Shown piece after piece: positions 29,187 to 37,988 of a stretch of 60,207 nucleotides of DNA (its first letter is position 1; each line of letters opens with the position of its first letter). The notes under the pieces were generated by a model. The model did not search any database, was not told the DNA's origin, and saw nothing but the letters and a program-made list of their open reading frames with translations. The translations under genes and the position numbers were made by a program. The stretch lies in the NCBI GenBank assembly GCA_902594815.1, contig CACJNL010000008.1:1-60207 (forward strand), given 5' to 3'. The stretch comes from an uncultured Alphaproteobacteria bacterium. Its GTDB lineage: Bacteria; Pseudomonadota; Alphaproteobacteria; HIMB59; GCA-002718135.

Positions 29187-30419
29187 TTATAAGGCTAATT
29201 GTTTTTTACCCAGAGGGGTTAGATCATCAACAGTAGCTCTGTTTTTATAAGAAACTTCATAATCTTCAGCTGCAAAATCAGGTGGACTTTTTCCCTCTAA
29301 AAATTTTTGAGATTGCTTTTTAGCGTATGCTAAATTTTTTTTACAATATGGTGTTGAACCAACATACACTACATTTGAGTAACCATTTCCTAAGTGATGA
29401 TCCTCGACTGCATGAACTACGTCTGGATGCCACCAAACTGTATCACCGGCATTCATTTTTGGAATTGAAACAAGTCCTCTTAAAAGCATTGAATGGTAAG
29501 TTGGATTAACAGATAAGGCTCTTGCAGGTTTTGAACCACATAAATCAGTTTCACCGATATCATCCATTAATGCTCTTGTTAAAATAAATGCCATAGACTT
29601 TGCTATAGGTATTAATTGTAGAGTTCCGTCTCCTGGTCCTTGTGCCGTTAGCGCCACCCAACCTTGAAATGTTCTAAACACATGACTAACTGCTGGAGAC
29701 TCTATTTCTTGCGTTTTATTTCTGTAAGCAGCATTGAATGGATCATATTTTGCAAAGTTATCTGCAAATATATCTTTGTAAACATCTTGATAACCTTTAT
29801 CAATCCAGCGCTCCACTGAACCTGCATCACAATGAGGTGATAAGCCAAGAGTTTTGTCACCAGGCTCTCTTCTTCTAACTCTATCTGCATAAACTAATTC
29901 ATTATTGGGATCAAAAATAGTTTCACCATTGTGCTCATGAGTCCAGAGGCTATTTAACCATTTTTTTACAACATCTAATTCTTTTGATTGACGAATATTT
30001 ACTTGAGTTTTTGACCAATATAATCCAAATATTTGAGGTTTACCTGATTGAAGATCACTGAAATATTGATCAATATTTGATTTTTTCTTTTGATCTTCAT
30101 AATAATTATTTTCCTCAATATATGATTCCAAATCTTTATTCATTTGGTGAATCAAACTATCATCAAACACATCTTTTATTATTACACAGCCTCTTTTATT
30201 TATCTCATTTTTAAAATCTGATAAGTTAGACGAGAGGTCTCTAAAATTTATTTCAGGAATAATATTTTGTTTATTTTTTTTTAAGCTTTCTATTTGTAAT
30301 ATTTCTGATTCAATAAATTTTTCTATTTTTGAAAAATTCTCTTTATAATCTTTTGATTTACTTCTTAATATTTCTTTTTCATCTTTAATGATTTGATCTA
30401 TGTTATTAATATCAATCAT
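29187..30419 (-). CDS. DUF1479 (YbiU-like) putative Fe(II)/2-oxoglutarate oxygenase
   Basis: A 410-residue protein of the DUF1479 family typified by E. coli YbiU. The N-terminal third is helical. RGCVIIKDVFDDSLIHQMN starts the jelly-roll; HCDAGS near residue 195 supplies an H-x-D-like pair, and TVWWHPDVVHAVEDHH gives the distal His. The family is thought to be an iron/2-oxoglutarate oxygenase, but its substrate is unknown. Its start overlaps the oxidoreductase stop by 8 bases, which ties it to the sugar catabolic block. Confidence 0.8.
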   Translation of the reverse strand: MIDINNIDQIIKDEKEILRSKSKDYKENFSKIEKFIESEILQIESLKKNKQNIIPEINFRDLSSNLSDFKNEINKRGCVIIKDVFDDSLIHQMNKDLESYIEENNYYEDQKKKSNIDQYFSDLQSGKPQIFGLYWSKTQVNIRQSKELDVVKKWLNSLWTHEHNGETIFDPNNELVYADRVRRREPGDKTLGLSPHCDAGSVERWIDKGYQDVYKDIFADNFAKYDPFNAAYRNKTQEIESPAVSHVFRTFQGWVALTAQGPGDGTLQLIPIAKSMAFILTRALMDDIGETDLCGSKPARALSVNPTYHSMLLRGLVSIPKMNAGDTVWWHPDVVHAVEDHHLGNGYSNVVYVGSTPYCKKNLAYAKKQSQKFLEGKSPPDFAAEDYEVSYKNRATVDDLTPLGKKQLAL

Positions 30420-31563
30420 TTTTAATTAATAATTTTATTTGTTCTTCTAATAACGGTTTTGGTTGATCGCAAGTTGATCTTAAGCTTACTTCTTTTTTTG
30501 TTTCTGAAGCAATGATAGTTGATTCTATAATATCGAGAACATGTAACGCTAAATTACCATTACATCGGTGTTGAATATTATTCTCAATTGAATAAATCAT
30601 TTCAGATAAACCTACTCCTCGATAATTCGATTGCTTTGGAGCTTCATTACTTCGTCCGCTGTGATTAATAATATTTGTTTTTCCTAAATATTTATCTTCA
30701 ACAGAAAATTCTTGCCACTCAGATCCAAGCTCTCGTGATAATAAAACAGGTCCTCCAAACATGTTAGGATCTGGAACAACAAGTGACCCTTTTGTTCCGT
30801 ATAACTCCATATGATTTCTAGCATGGTTTTGGACATCAAAAGAAATGAAGCCCTGAATTATAGCTTCATTAGCAAATTCAATATCTAACATTACGGAGGT
30901 TGATATATCCACATTAAATGATTTACCTTTTTTTGGTCCAACTAAATATTCTCTTTGATCAGCAAATTTTTTTCCTCTTGAGCGAACATTTTTTACAGGC
31001 CCTAAAAGATTAACTAAAGTGGTAAAAAAGTAAGGTCCCATATCTATCACTGGGCCGCCCCCAGATTGAAACCATGACTCAGGATTAGGATGAAATTCTT
31101 GAACTCCAGGAAAAGCAAAAATGAAATTACCTGTCATAACTTTACCTATATCACCGTCATCAACAAACTTTCTTGCAACTTGCCCACCACCACCTAAAAA
31201 AGTATCTGGGGCATTACCTATATATAAGTTTTTCTCTTTAGCTAAATTTAATAACTCATGTGCTTCATCATATTTTATAGACATTGGTTTTTCGCTATAG
31301 ACGTGTTTACCATACTCCAAAGCTAGCTTTGATATTTCAAAGTGAGCCTGAGGTATGGTCAAATTGAGAATTACATCAACGTTAGTATCTTTTAATATTT
31401 CATCAACTGTTAATGATTTAATATTATATTGATCTGCACATTTTTTTGATACCTCTTGAAACTTATCTGCACAGGCTACAAATTTTATATTATTAAAATA
31501 ATCTTGCGCACGAAAATATGTTTCTGCAATATTGCCACATCCAATTAATCCAACGTTTTTCAT
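30412..31563 (-). CDS. Gfo/Idh/MocA family oxidoreductase
   Basis: A 383-residue NAD(P)-dependent sugar or polyol dehydrogenase. The N-terminal Rossmann motif is GLIGCGNIAETYF, and the conserved EKP triad appears in HVYSEKPMSIKYDE. The C-terminal alpha/beta domain has GGPVIDMGPYFFTTLVNLLGP. An inositol dehydrogenase role is possible given the iolD-like gene nearby, but family members act on many sugars. It lies between a PhyH-type oxygenase and the DUF1479 gene. Confidence 0.88.
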   Translation of the reverse strand: MKNVGLIGCGNIAETYFRAQDYFNNIKFVACADKFQEVSKKCADQYNIKSLTVDEILKDTNVDVILNLTIPQAHFEISKLALEYGKHVYSEKPMSIKYDEAHELLNLAKEKNLYIGNAPDTFLGGGGQVARKFVDDGDIGKVMTGNFIFAFPGVQEFHPNPESWFQSGGGPVIDMGPYFFTTLVNLLGPVKNVRSRGKKFADQREYLVGPKKGKSFNVDISTSVMLDIEFANEAIIQGFISFDVQNHARNHMELYGTKGSLVVPDPNMFGGPVLLSRELGSEWQEFSVEDKYLGKTNIINHSGRSNEAPKQSNYRGVGLSEMIYSIENNIQHRCNGNLALHVLDIIESTIIASETKKEVSLRSTCDQPKPLLEEQIKLLIKND

Positions 31564-31620
31564 GTATTTCTAAATTAATTTACAATATCTATAGAGAAAA
31601 TAGCTTTAAAAACATAGTGA

Positions 31621-32469
31621 TTATTTAGCTTTATAACCAATACCAATGTTATTCTGCTTTGTACTTACATCCATAATTTTTGGATATTCATAATTTAAAC
31701 CTAATAGTTGTCGGACTCTATCATCTGCATTTTTTTTAAATTCATCATTTAGATATGTAACTAAATCTTCAACTGGCTTTATATATTTTGGAAGGAACTC
31801 AATTAATAATGCAGCTCTTTGATGGTCAGAATTATTTGGAGATGCTCCATGCCAGCAATTACCATTAAAAAAAACTAGATCACCAGGTTCTGCAATCATT
31901 TGTTGCTTATTAGAAAAATCATCATTTTGATTTGGATAGTGAAGTTTTTTTTGTGATCCGGGAATGTATGCAGTCGCTCCAGACTTTTCTGAGCAAATAT
32001 CTAAAGGGATTGTGGCTTGGCAATTTTGGGCAAATGAGCTGTTTAACCCCATTGGAAAAGTTTCAGTTTTATAAAAATCCCAATAAGGGTAATCTAGATG
32101 TAGTTCTTGACCAGGTGATCCAGGTAATAATCTGCTTGCACAATACGACCCACAAAAGAACTCATTACCTAATAATTTGGACATAAGAATAAAAATAAGA
32201 TCATCAGAAATTAATTTTGAAAACACATCTCCTTTACCAAATAAATTCCACACCCTTTGTTGTAGTTGAATTTTTCCAGAAGCTTCAGCTTCAGCATTAA
32301 AATGTGACTCTTTTTGATCTTGTGTATCTGCAAAGTGATTGACGATCTCTCTTGCTAAATTAATATCTTCCAAACTAAAAACATCAGAAAAAACTATTAC
32401 ACCTGAACCTTGCATCAGTTCATCTAATGCTTCGTCAGTCTCGTAATTATCTTTAGAAAACTTTTTCAT
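31621..32469 (-). CDS. Phytanoyl-CoA dioxygenase (PhyH) family protein
   Basis: A 282-residue Fe(II)/2-oxoglutarate oxygenase. The first two iron ligands are the H and D of ELHLDYPYWDFY and the distal His is in FFNGNCWHGASPNNS, followed by the 2OG-binding Arg in DHQRAALLIEF. GDLVFFNGN is typical. The family hydroxylates diverse small molecules and the substrate here is unknown. It is 42 bases downstream of the ABC ATPase and 57 bases upstream of the oxidoreductase on the same strand. Confidence 0.87.
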   Translation of the reverse strand: MKKFSKDNYETDEALDELMQGSGVIVFSDVFSLEDINLAREIVNHFADTQDQKESHFNAEAEASGKIQLQQRVWNLFGKGDVFSKLISDDLIFILMSKLLGNEFFCGSYCASRLLPGSPGQELHLDYPYWDFYKTETFPMGLNSSFAQNCQATIPLDICSEKSGATAYIPGSQKKLHYPNQNDDFSNKQQMIAEPGDLVFFNGNCWHGASPNNSDHQRAALLIEFLPKYIKPVEDLVTYLNDEFKKNADDRVRQLLGLNYEYPKIMDVSTKQNNIGIGYKAK

Positions 32470-32511
32470 TGAAGAAAGTGTAAACCAAAAAAAATAAAAG
32501 AAAATAAAAAA

Positions 32512-33291
32512 TTAGAGTTCTAATTCTTTAGCAAGGTCACCAATTTCTGCGCCCCCTGCCATCAACCTCTTAACATCTTCACCGCCAAGCTCTGACGATA
32601 ATCCTGAACCAATTACTTCTCCCAAGCTTAAAAAAGTATATCGATCAGCTATTAGTCGTGCATGTATTTCGTTGTGTGTAATTAATATAATTGCAATATT
32701 TCCAAGTCGTTGAACTTTTTTTATTGTTTTTAAAACTTCCATTTGCTGCTTCTGACCTAATGCTGATGTAGGTTCATCTAATATGAGTATTTTTGCACCA
32801 AAATAAATTGCCCTTGCAATTGCCAAGGTTTGTCTTTGCCCGCCAGACATAGTTCCTACTGGTTGATTAAGGTCAGATATGTTTATTCCGATTTTTGACA
32901 TTTCTTTAGAAGTTATTTTATCCATCTCCTCCATTTGCATTAAACCAAATGGACCAGGACCTTTTTTTATTTCTCTTCCAAGAAAAAAATTTCTAGTAAC
33001 TGAAGTAAGTGCATTTAAAGCTAAGTCTTGATAGACTGTTCCAATGCCTGCATCAGATGCTTGTCTAGGAGAAGCAAAATTAACTTTTTCTCCATCAACT
33101 TTTATTTCTCCACTAGTCATTGGGTGAACTCCTGAAAGCACCTTAATTAAAGTTGATTTTCCTGCACCATTATCTCCTAAGAGTGCATGAACTTCACCTG
33201 GAAAAACGTCTAAAGATACACCATTTAAAGCTGTAAAAGATCCAAATTTTTTTACTAAATCTTTTATTTCTATTAGAGGTTTTCTTTCCAT
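32512..33291 (-). CDS. Sugar ABC transporter ATP-binding protein (single-domain, FrcA type)
   Basis: A 259-residue ATPase with Walker A GDNGAGKST, signature MSGGQRQTLAIARAI and Walker B KILILDEPTSALG. Unlike RbsA or XylG it has one nucleotide-binding domain, as in FrcA-like rhizobial systems. It would drive uptake of a monosaccharide or polyol with the permease and binding protein upstream. The ATG shares one base with the permease stop. Confidence 0.93.
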   Translation of the reverse strand: MERKPLIEIKDLVKKFGSFTALNGVSLDVFPGEVHALLGDNGAGKSTLIKVLSGVHPMTSGEIKVDGEKVNFASPRQASDAGIGTVYQDLALNALTSVTRNFFLGREIKKGPGPFGLMQMEEMDKITSKEMSKIGINISDLNQPVGTMSGGQRQTLAIARAIYFGAKILILDEPTSALGQKQQMEVLKTIKKVQRLGNIAIILITHNEIHARLIADRYTFLSLGEVIGSGLSSELGGEDVKRLMAGGAEIGDLAKELEL

Positions 33292-34886
33292 TAGATACTA
33301 CCTATTATTCTTTTTCTAATATTCTCATTTGTTAAAGCAGCAGCAACAAGAACTGCGCCAAGAAATACTCTGTAGAAAGATCCATCAATACCAGGAATAT
33401 AAAAGAAGGCTTCTTTTGCTATACCAAAAATAATTGTGCCTAGGATAATTCCTAGTATTGTTCCAAACCCTCCTGTAAGAACAACACCACCAATAACAGC
33501 TGCAGCAATTGCTTCCAACTCTTTTAAATTTCCTTTTGCAGTATCTGCTGTATTCACCTCAAATACTTGACATGCAGCAAACATAGTCGCGCAGAAAGCA
33601 GTAAACATAAATAAGGAAATTTTAACTTTATTAGTTGGAACACCATTGGCTTGAGCCGCACTAAGATTTCCTCCCGTTGAATATATCCAGTTACCAGCTT
33701 GTGTTCTACTCAGAACAAAGTAACAAACTAAAGCTAAAAGTAACCATATCATTAAACATGAATACATTCCTTTTGCAAAAATATTACCATAATTGTTAAC
33801 ATTCCAATCTGCAGTGAAATACAACCAATCAAATATTGGCTCCATAATATCACCTCCAAAGAAGTTAGCTACAGGTCTCGCAGTATATATTGTATCAATG
33901 TATGCTTTAGCTATATCTATATCAGTCACAGCCTTTGCAGCAACTGCAGGCACATCAACACCAGCTTCAATTTTTTTTGTCAAAATTTCTACCATTGACT
34001 CATTGCCTGATTTTTTAGCACCTGCAAGAGATTTTTCTAAAGTATCAATCATTTTTTTAGAAGCTAAAGCAGTTTTACTAGCAGCAACTTTTTCATTAAT
34101 ATATGTTAGTTGTTCGGTTAATTTTGCTACGGTGCTTGCAGGTGCATTACTAAGAATTTCTAATAATTGATCATTTGGCAACAATTTAGCTGCATCTCTT
34201 TCCATTTCTCCGTGACCTGGAACGTTTATAATGTTTTTAATATCTGGAAGCTCTGTTACTGTTGTTGATCCTGCTGTTTGATCAGGAGCCCTATTGAATG
34301 CTCTATAAGATACTTCTGTTACACCTCTTAAAAAAAATAATCCACCAAGCGTTACTATAAAAGAAGCAATTCCACTTTTAACAATCAACCAACCCTGAAA
34401 CCATCCGAAAGATAGAGTAAAACATAATGTAATTAAAAGAGCTGTTAGTGGTGAAACATTTGTAATTTCAAACAATTTTAAACCTTCAAAATGAAAACCT
34501 CCATCAAAAGATATATAAGGAATAACAACCGCAAATCCCCATTTAAGTATCATCGCCATACATCCTCCAGCAAAACCTATCATAGATCCAACTGATAAAT
34601 CAAATTCACCGGCAATAATTAGCATCCCTGCTCCAAGCGCAACTATTCCAAGCTGTGCAATAACTCTGAAATTATTTCTAATACCTAGAGCGTTAAAACC
34701 TTCTCCAGCAAATGGGTTTAGAGAAAACTGTCCCTCTGGAATAGAAAAGTATCCTAACATAAAGAAAAGTAAAAGCATTACCCCAAATGGTCCAATTTCA
34801 GGACGTGCAGCAATAGCAGAATACCATTTTTTCTTACCTTGACGGTCAGACTCTTGTCTTGGTTGATTTGTTGTTGATGTATTCAT
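33291..34886 (-). CDS. Sugar ABC transporter permease with large periplasmic insertion
   Basis: A 531-residue permease of the ribose/xylose (CUT2) family. GMLIIAGEFDLSVGSMIGF and the cytoplasmic loop GNWIYSTGGNLSAAQANGV are family hallmarks, as is AAVIGGVVLTGGFGTILG. Normal members have about 320-400 residues. The excess is a loop of about 130 residues (about 205-335) between the helix at 172-190 and the helix at 373-391. It is Ala/Lys-rich, probably coiled, and predicted periplasmic by topology. The ATG at 34884-34886 is preferred over an upstream TTG inside the hairpin tail. Confidence 0.92.
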   Translation of the reverse strand: MNTSTTNQPRQESDRQGKKKWYSAIAARPEIGPFGVMLLLFFMLGYFSIPEGQFSLNPFAGEGFNALGIRNNFRVIAQLGIVALGAGMLIIAGEFDLSVGSMIGFAGGCMAMILKWGFAVVIPYISFDGGFHFEGLKLFEITNVSPLTALLITLCFTLSFGWFQGWLIVKSGIASFIVTLGGLFFLRGVTEVSYRAFNRAPDQTAGSTTVTELPDIKNIINVPGHGEMERDAAKLLPNDQLLEILSNAPASTVAKLTEQLTYINEKVAASKTALASKKMIDTLEKSLAGAKKSGNESMVEILTKKIEAGVDVPAVAAKAVTDIDIAKAYIDTIYTARPVANFFGGDIMEPIFDWLYFTADWNVNNYGNIFAKGMYSCLMIWLLLALVCYFVLSRTQAGNWIYSTGGNLSAAQANGVPTNKVKISLFMFTAFCATMFAACQVFEVNTADTAKGNLKELEAIAAAVIGGVVLTGGFGTILGIILGTIIFGIAKEAFFYIPGIDGSFYRVFLGAVLVAAALTNENIRKRIIGSI

Positions 34887-34900
34887 AATTAAATAAAACA

Positions 34901-34922
34901 AAGGGCCGATAAATCGGCCCTT
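34901..34922 (-). terminator. Intercistronic hairpin after sugar-binding protein gene
   Basis: Perfect 10-base arms (34901-34910 and 34913-34922; AAGGGCCGAT and its complement) form a GC-rich stem in otherwise AT-rich DNA, with a short T-rich stretch after it on the minus strand. It lies 11 bases after the binding-protein stop and just before the permease start. Such attenuators or 3'-stabilising stems usually let the binding protein be made in excess over the membrane parts. Confidence 0.8.
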
Positions 34923-34933
34923 AGACTAATAAA

Positions 34934-35839
34934 CTATCTGTCAATTCCTGCAAGAGCAGCAACTGAAGAAGCGTTAGACTTATCAACGAAGCCTGGTCCT
35001 GATGGGATGTTAGCTCCTGGAAGAAGTCCAGCACTGTTATTGTACAGGTGTAATACGATAATTGGCATATAACCCTGTAATCTTTGTTGTTGATCGATAG
35101 TGAAAGATACTCTTCCAGCATTGATTAAGTCCATAACTGCAGGGCTTAAGTCAAAGCAAGCATGATGCACTGTCATACCTAGATCAGCTACAGCTTTATC
35201 AACAGCTTCACATACGTGTGGTCCTACTGAAAGGATAGCGTCAATGTCACTGTTCGCTTGTAAAGCAGCAGTAGCACGAGTTTGAATAGTAGCAGGATCT
35301 GAAGTAGTATCAGTGAATTCCATAGGAACTGCTTCACCGTATCCTTCACATCTGTCTACAAGAGCTGTGTTGTATGCTTCTTGAATCATACAAAGTGCTT
35401 TAGTAGCACCTTCAGCTTTTGCTCTTTCACCAGCTTTTTGTCCAGCTAGATATTCTGGCTGACCAACGTGCATAAGTGCACCAAGTGCAGCAGAGTTTTC
35501 TAAACCAGAGTTCATAGTTATTACTGGAACACCAGCAGCAACAGCAGCTTTAATAGCTGGGCCTAATGCATCTGGATCTGGTAGAGAAATTACCATACCA
35601 TCTGGTTGAGTAGCTGCAGCAGCTTGAATTGAGCTTGCCATATCAGCCATATCAGCAGAAGGGTTGTAAATATATTCGAAGTCAGCACCGATTGCACGAG
35701 CTGCATCTTCACCACCTTTTTGAACTACCGGCCAGAAAGGGTCTTTACCTTCACCGTGAGTTACCATAACGTATCTCTCAGCGAATGCAGAACTAGTAAT
35801 AAATACTAGAGCTACGATTGAAAGTAGAAATTTTTTCAT
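34934..35839 (-). CDS. Sugar ABC transporter periplasmic binding protein (CUT2 type)
   Basis: A 301-residue periplasmic binding protein. A signal peptide (residues 1-20, ending SSAFA) is followed by a type I binding fold: VMVTHGEGKDPFWPVVQKGG, then PDPDALGPAIKAAVAAGVPVITMNSG, and HACFDLSPAVMDLINAG in the second lobe. It matches the ribose/xylose/inositol group (Peripla_BP_4). Codon use looks richer in G and C than its neighbours, as in highly expressed genes. A very strong ribosome site, AGGAGG, precedes the ATG. The ligand cannot be named; xylose or a cyclitol fits the neighbours. Confidence 0.93.
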   Translation of the reverse strand: MKKFLLSIVALVFITSSAFAERYVMVTHGEGKDPFWPVVQKGGEDAARAIGADFEYIYNPSADMADMASSIQAAAATQPDGMVISLPDPDALGPAIKAAVAAGVPVITMNSGLENSAALGALMHVGQPEYLAGQKAGERAKAEGATKALCMIQEAYNTALVDRCEGYGEAVPMEFTDTTSDPATIQTRATAALQANSDIDAILSVGPHVCEAVDKAVADLGMTVHHACFDLSPAVMDLINAGRVSFTIDQQQRLQGYMPIIVLHLYNNSAGLLPGANIPSGPGFVDKSNASSVAALAGIDR

Positions 35840-35937
35840 ATTTCCTCCTAATTAGTTAAATTATTAATAATTAACATTTTACTAATATTCAGGAGAACAT
35901 GGAAATCAAGAGTAATTTAGAATTTCTTGTTAATGAA

Positions 35938-35949
35938 TAAAACGTTTTA
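35938..35949. promoter_or_regulatory. Palindrome resembling a LacI-family operator
   Basis: The 12-base perfect palindrome TAAAACGTTTTA has the central CG typical of LacI/GalR operators. It lies about 100 bases upstream of the binding-protein gene in a 186-base gap that holds no gene and should contain that operon's promoter. No LacI-family gene is in the window. Confidence 0.4.
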
Positions 35950-36025
35950 CTAAAATGTCGCAATTTTTCTTAATCAAATAAAAATAGCAATTTCTATAAT
36001 TAAGGAATATTTGGTATTTTTTAGA

Positions 36026-37870
36026 TCAAACACCTTTTCGTTGATTATTTTTTCCTTCAATGTGATCTTTTAAAGCAGCTTTTTTACTATCAGTATTTGC
36101 ATCCATTAAGGTTGGGCTCTCCCAAAAAGCAGTTCCATCTAACCATTCATAACCATGAGTTTCCATGACAATTACATATGTTTTATCTGACTTTTTAGCT
36201 CTTTTGTATGCAGCCTCTAATTCCGATGTCGATTTAACTGTTTCAGCATTCGCTCCCATGCTTTTTGCATGTGACTCAAAATCTACAAATTGTAAATTTT
36301 TAGCTCTGGCTGCCCTCAAATTACAAATGTATTCTTTTCCACCTTTAGCAAGTTGTAATCTGTTTATCACCATGTGACCACCGTTATCACAAACTACAAT
36401 AATTAACTTTTGGTCGTACAAAACAGAGCTATAAATATCGCTATTGTGCAAAAGATATGATCCATCACCGACAAATACGACTACATCTTGATCGGGTTTA
36501 GCCATTTTAATTCCAAGAGCTCCTGAAATTTCATACCCCATGCAACTAAAACCCCATTCTGTCTCAAAAGTATTTAGTTGTTTTGGTTTCCAAATCTGCA
36601 CAACTTCACCAACAAGTCCTCCTGCAGCAGTAACGACTATATCTGATGGATCAGCATTTCGATATACAGCTCCAACAGCATGAGCATAAGATGGAACTTC
36701 TTGATTTGTAGGGCCACTTTCTTTTTGAACATAAGAGTCCCATTTTTTTCTCTCTTCAACTGCTTTCTCATACCAATTACTCGGGGCCTTCCAATCACCA
36801 AGTGCTTCTGATAGTTGAAGAAGGCCAATCTTCGCATCACTCACAACAGGTAAAGCTCTGTGCTTAGTAGTATCAAAACGAGCAGTGTTAATTGATACTA
36901 GTTTAAAATCAGGATTTTGAAAATTGGTCCAAGAGCCAGTTGTAAAATCTGCTAATTTAGTTCCAATAGCTAGGGCCATATCAGTATCTTTTGATAAATT
37001 ATTTGAAGATCCTTCTCCAAGACATCCAACAGCACTTATGTAATAAGGATCATCATGTGTCATACATCCAATTCCCATTACTGTTGAAGTTACTGGGATA
37101 TTGTGTTTTTTTGCAAATTCAGACAGTTCTTTTTCTGCCTCAGAATAAAGTACACCACCTCCAGAAATTATAATTGGTTGTTTTGATTGTTTAATTTGTT
37201 CAGCAGCAACCTTTATTTGGTTAGGGTCAGGATAAACTCTTCTGATTTCATGTACTTTTTCTTCAAAGAAAACTTCTGGATAGTCATACACTTCTCCTTG
37301 AACATCTTGTGACATTGAAATTGTTGCAGGTCCACAATCTGCAGGATCTAACATCACCTGTATGGCTTGTGGAAGAGAAGATAAAATTTGTTCTGGTCTT
37401 GTAATACGATCAAAATATCTTGAAACAGATTTAAATGAATCGTTTTGAGTTTCAGTGGGCGCATTAAAATTTTCTACTTGCTGTAAAACAGGGTCTGGAA
37501 ATCTGCTAGAAAAAGTATCACCTGGTATCAAAAGAAGAGGTAGTCTATTACTCAAAGCCACAGCTGCAGCTGTTACCATATTTGTTGAACCAGGACCTAC
37601 CGATGAAGTTGCAATAAATATTTGCTTACGACGCATCGCTCTTGCATAACCAATTCCAGTTAAAGCCATGTTTTGTTCATGATGTCCTCGATATCCAGGG
37701 AGATCTGATTGAAATTCTTCCATTGCTTGACCAATGCAAGCAACATTACCATGTCCATAAATTCCAAAAGCACCAGGAAACAAAGGAACTTTTTTTCCAT
37801 CAATTATTGTTTTTTGTGCAATTAAATATTTAAATAAAGCGTGCGAACATGATAATTTAATAGTTTTCAT
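36026..37870 (-). CDS. iolD: ThDP-dependent hydrolase, IolD family (trihydroxycyclohexane-dione hydrolase)
   Basis: A 614-residue thiamine-diphosphate enzyme. IolD opens the ring of 3D-trihydroxycyclohexane-1,2-dione in myo-inositol breakdown. Seen are GAFGIYGHGNVACIGQAM and YRGHHEQNMALTG, with the catalytic Glu at residue 65. The ThDP motif FVGDGSYLLHNSDIYSS with CDNGGH after it lies in the C-terminal domain. The length fits IolD. The partners iolB, iolC and iolE are not in the window, so the exact dione substrate is less certain. Ribosome site GGGAGG precedes the ATG. Confidence 0.88.
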   Translation of the reverse strand: MKTIKLSCSHALFKYLIAQKTIIDGKKVPLFPGAFGIYGHGNVACIGQAMEEFQSDLPGYRGHHEQNMALTGIGYARAMRRKQIFIATSSVGPGSTNMVTAAAVALSNRLPLLLIPGDTFSSRFPDPVLQQVENFNAPTETQNDSFKSVSRYFDRITRPEQILSSLPQAIQVMLDPADCGPATISMSQDVQGEVYDYPEVFFEEKVHEIRRVYPDPNQIKVAAEQIKQSKQPIIISGGGVLYSEAEKELSEFAKKHNIPVTSTVMGIGCMTHDDPYYISAVGCLGEGSSNNLSKDTDMALAIGTKLADFTTGSWTNFQNPDFKLVSINTARFDTTKHRALPVVSDAKIGLLQLSEALGDWKAPSNWYEKAVEERKKWDSYVQKESGPTNQEVPSYAHAVGAVYRNADPSDIVVTAAGGLVGEVVQIWKPKQLNTFETEWGFSCMGYEISGALGIKMAKPDQDVVVFVGDGSYLLHNSDIYSSVLYDQKLIIVVCDNGGHMVINRLQLAKGGKEYICNLRAARAKNLQFVDFESHAKSMGANAETVKSTSELEAAYKRAKKSDKTYVIVMETHGYEWLDGTAFWESPTLMDANTDSKKAALKDHIEGKNNQRKGV

Positions 37871-37988
37871 AGATCCTCCCTAAATAAATATTTATAATGA
37901 AAAAAATTTAATAGGACAGTCTTTTCTTTAAAATAATTTATTTTACAAATAATATTTATTAAATTTTTAAAAACATTATAAAAAAATA

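Noticed and set aside
33793-34170. Open frame of 125 codons antisense to the permease insertion
   Set aside because: It mirrors the Ala-rich insertion on the opposite strand. It has no ribosome site, its hydrophobic composition follows from the complement of Ala/Lys codons, and the permease frame is clearly coding.
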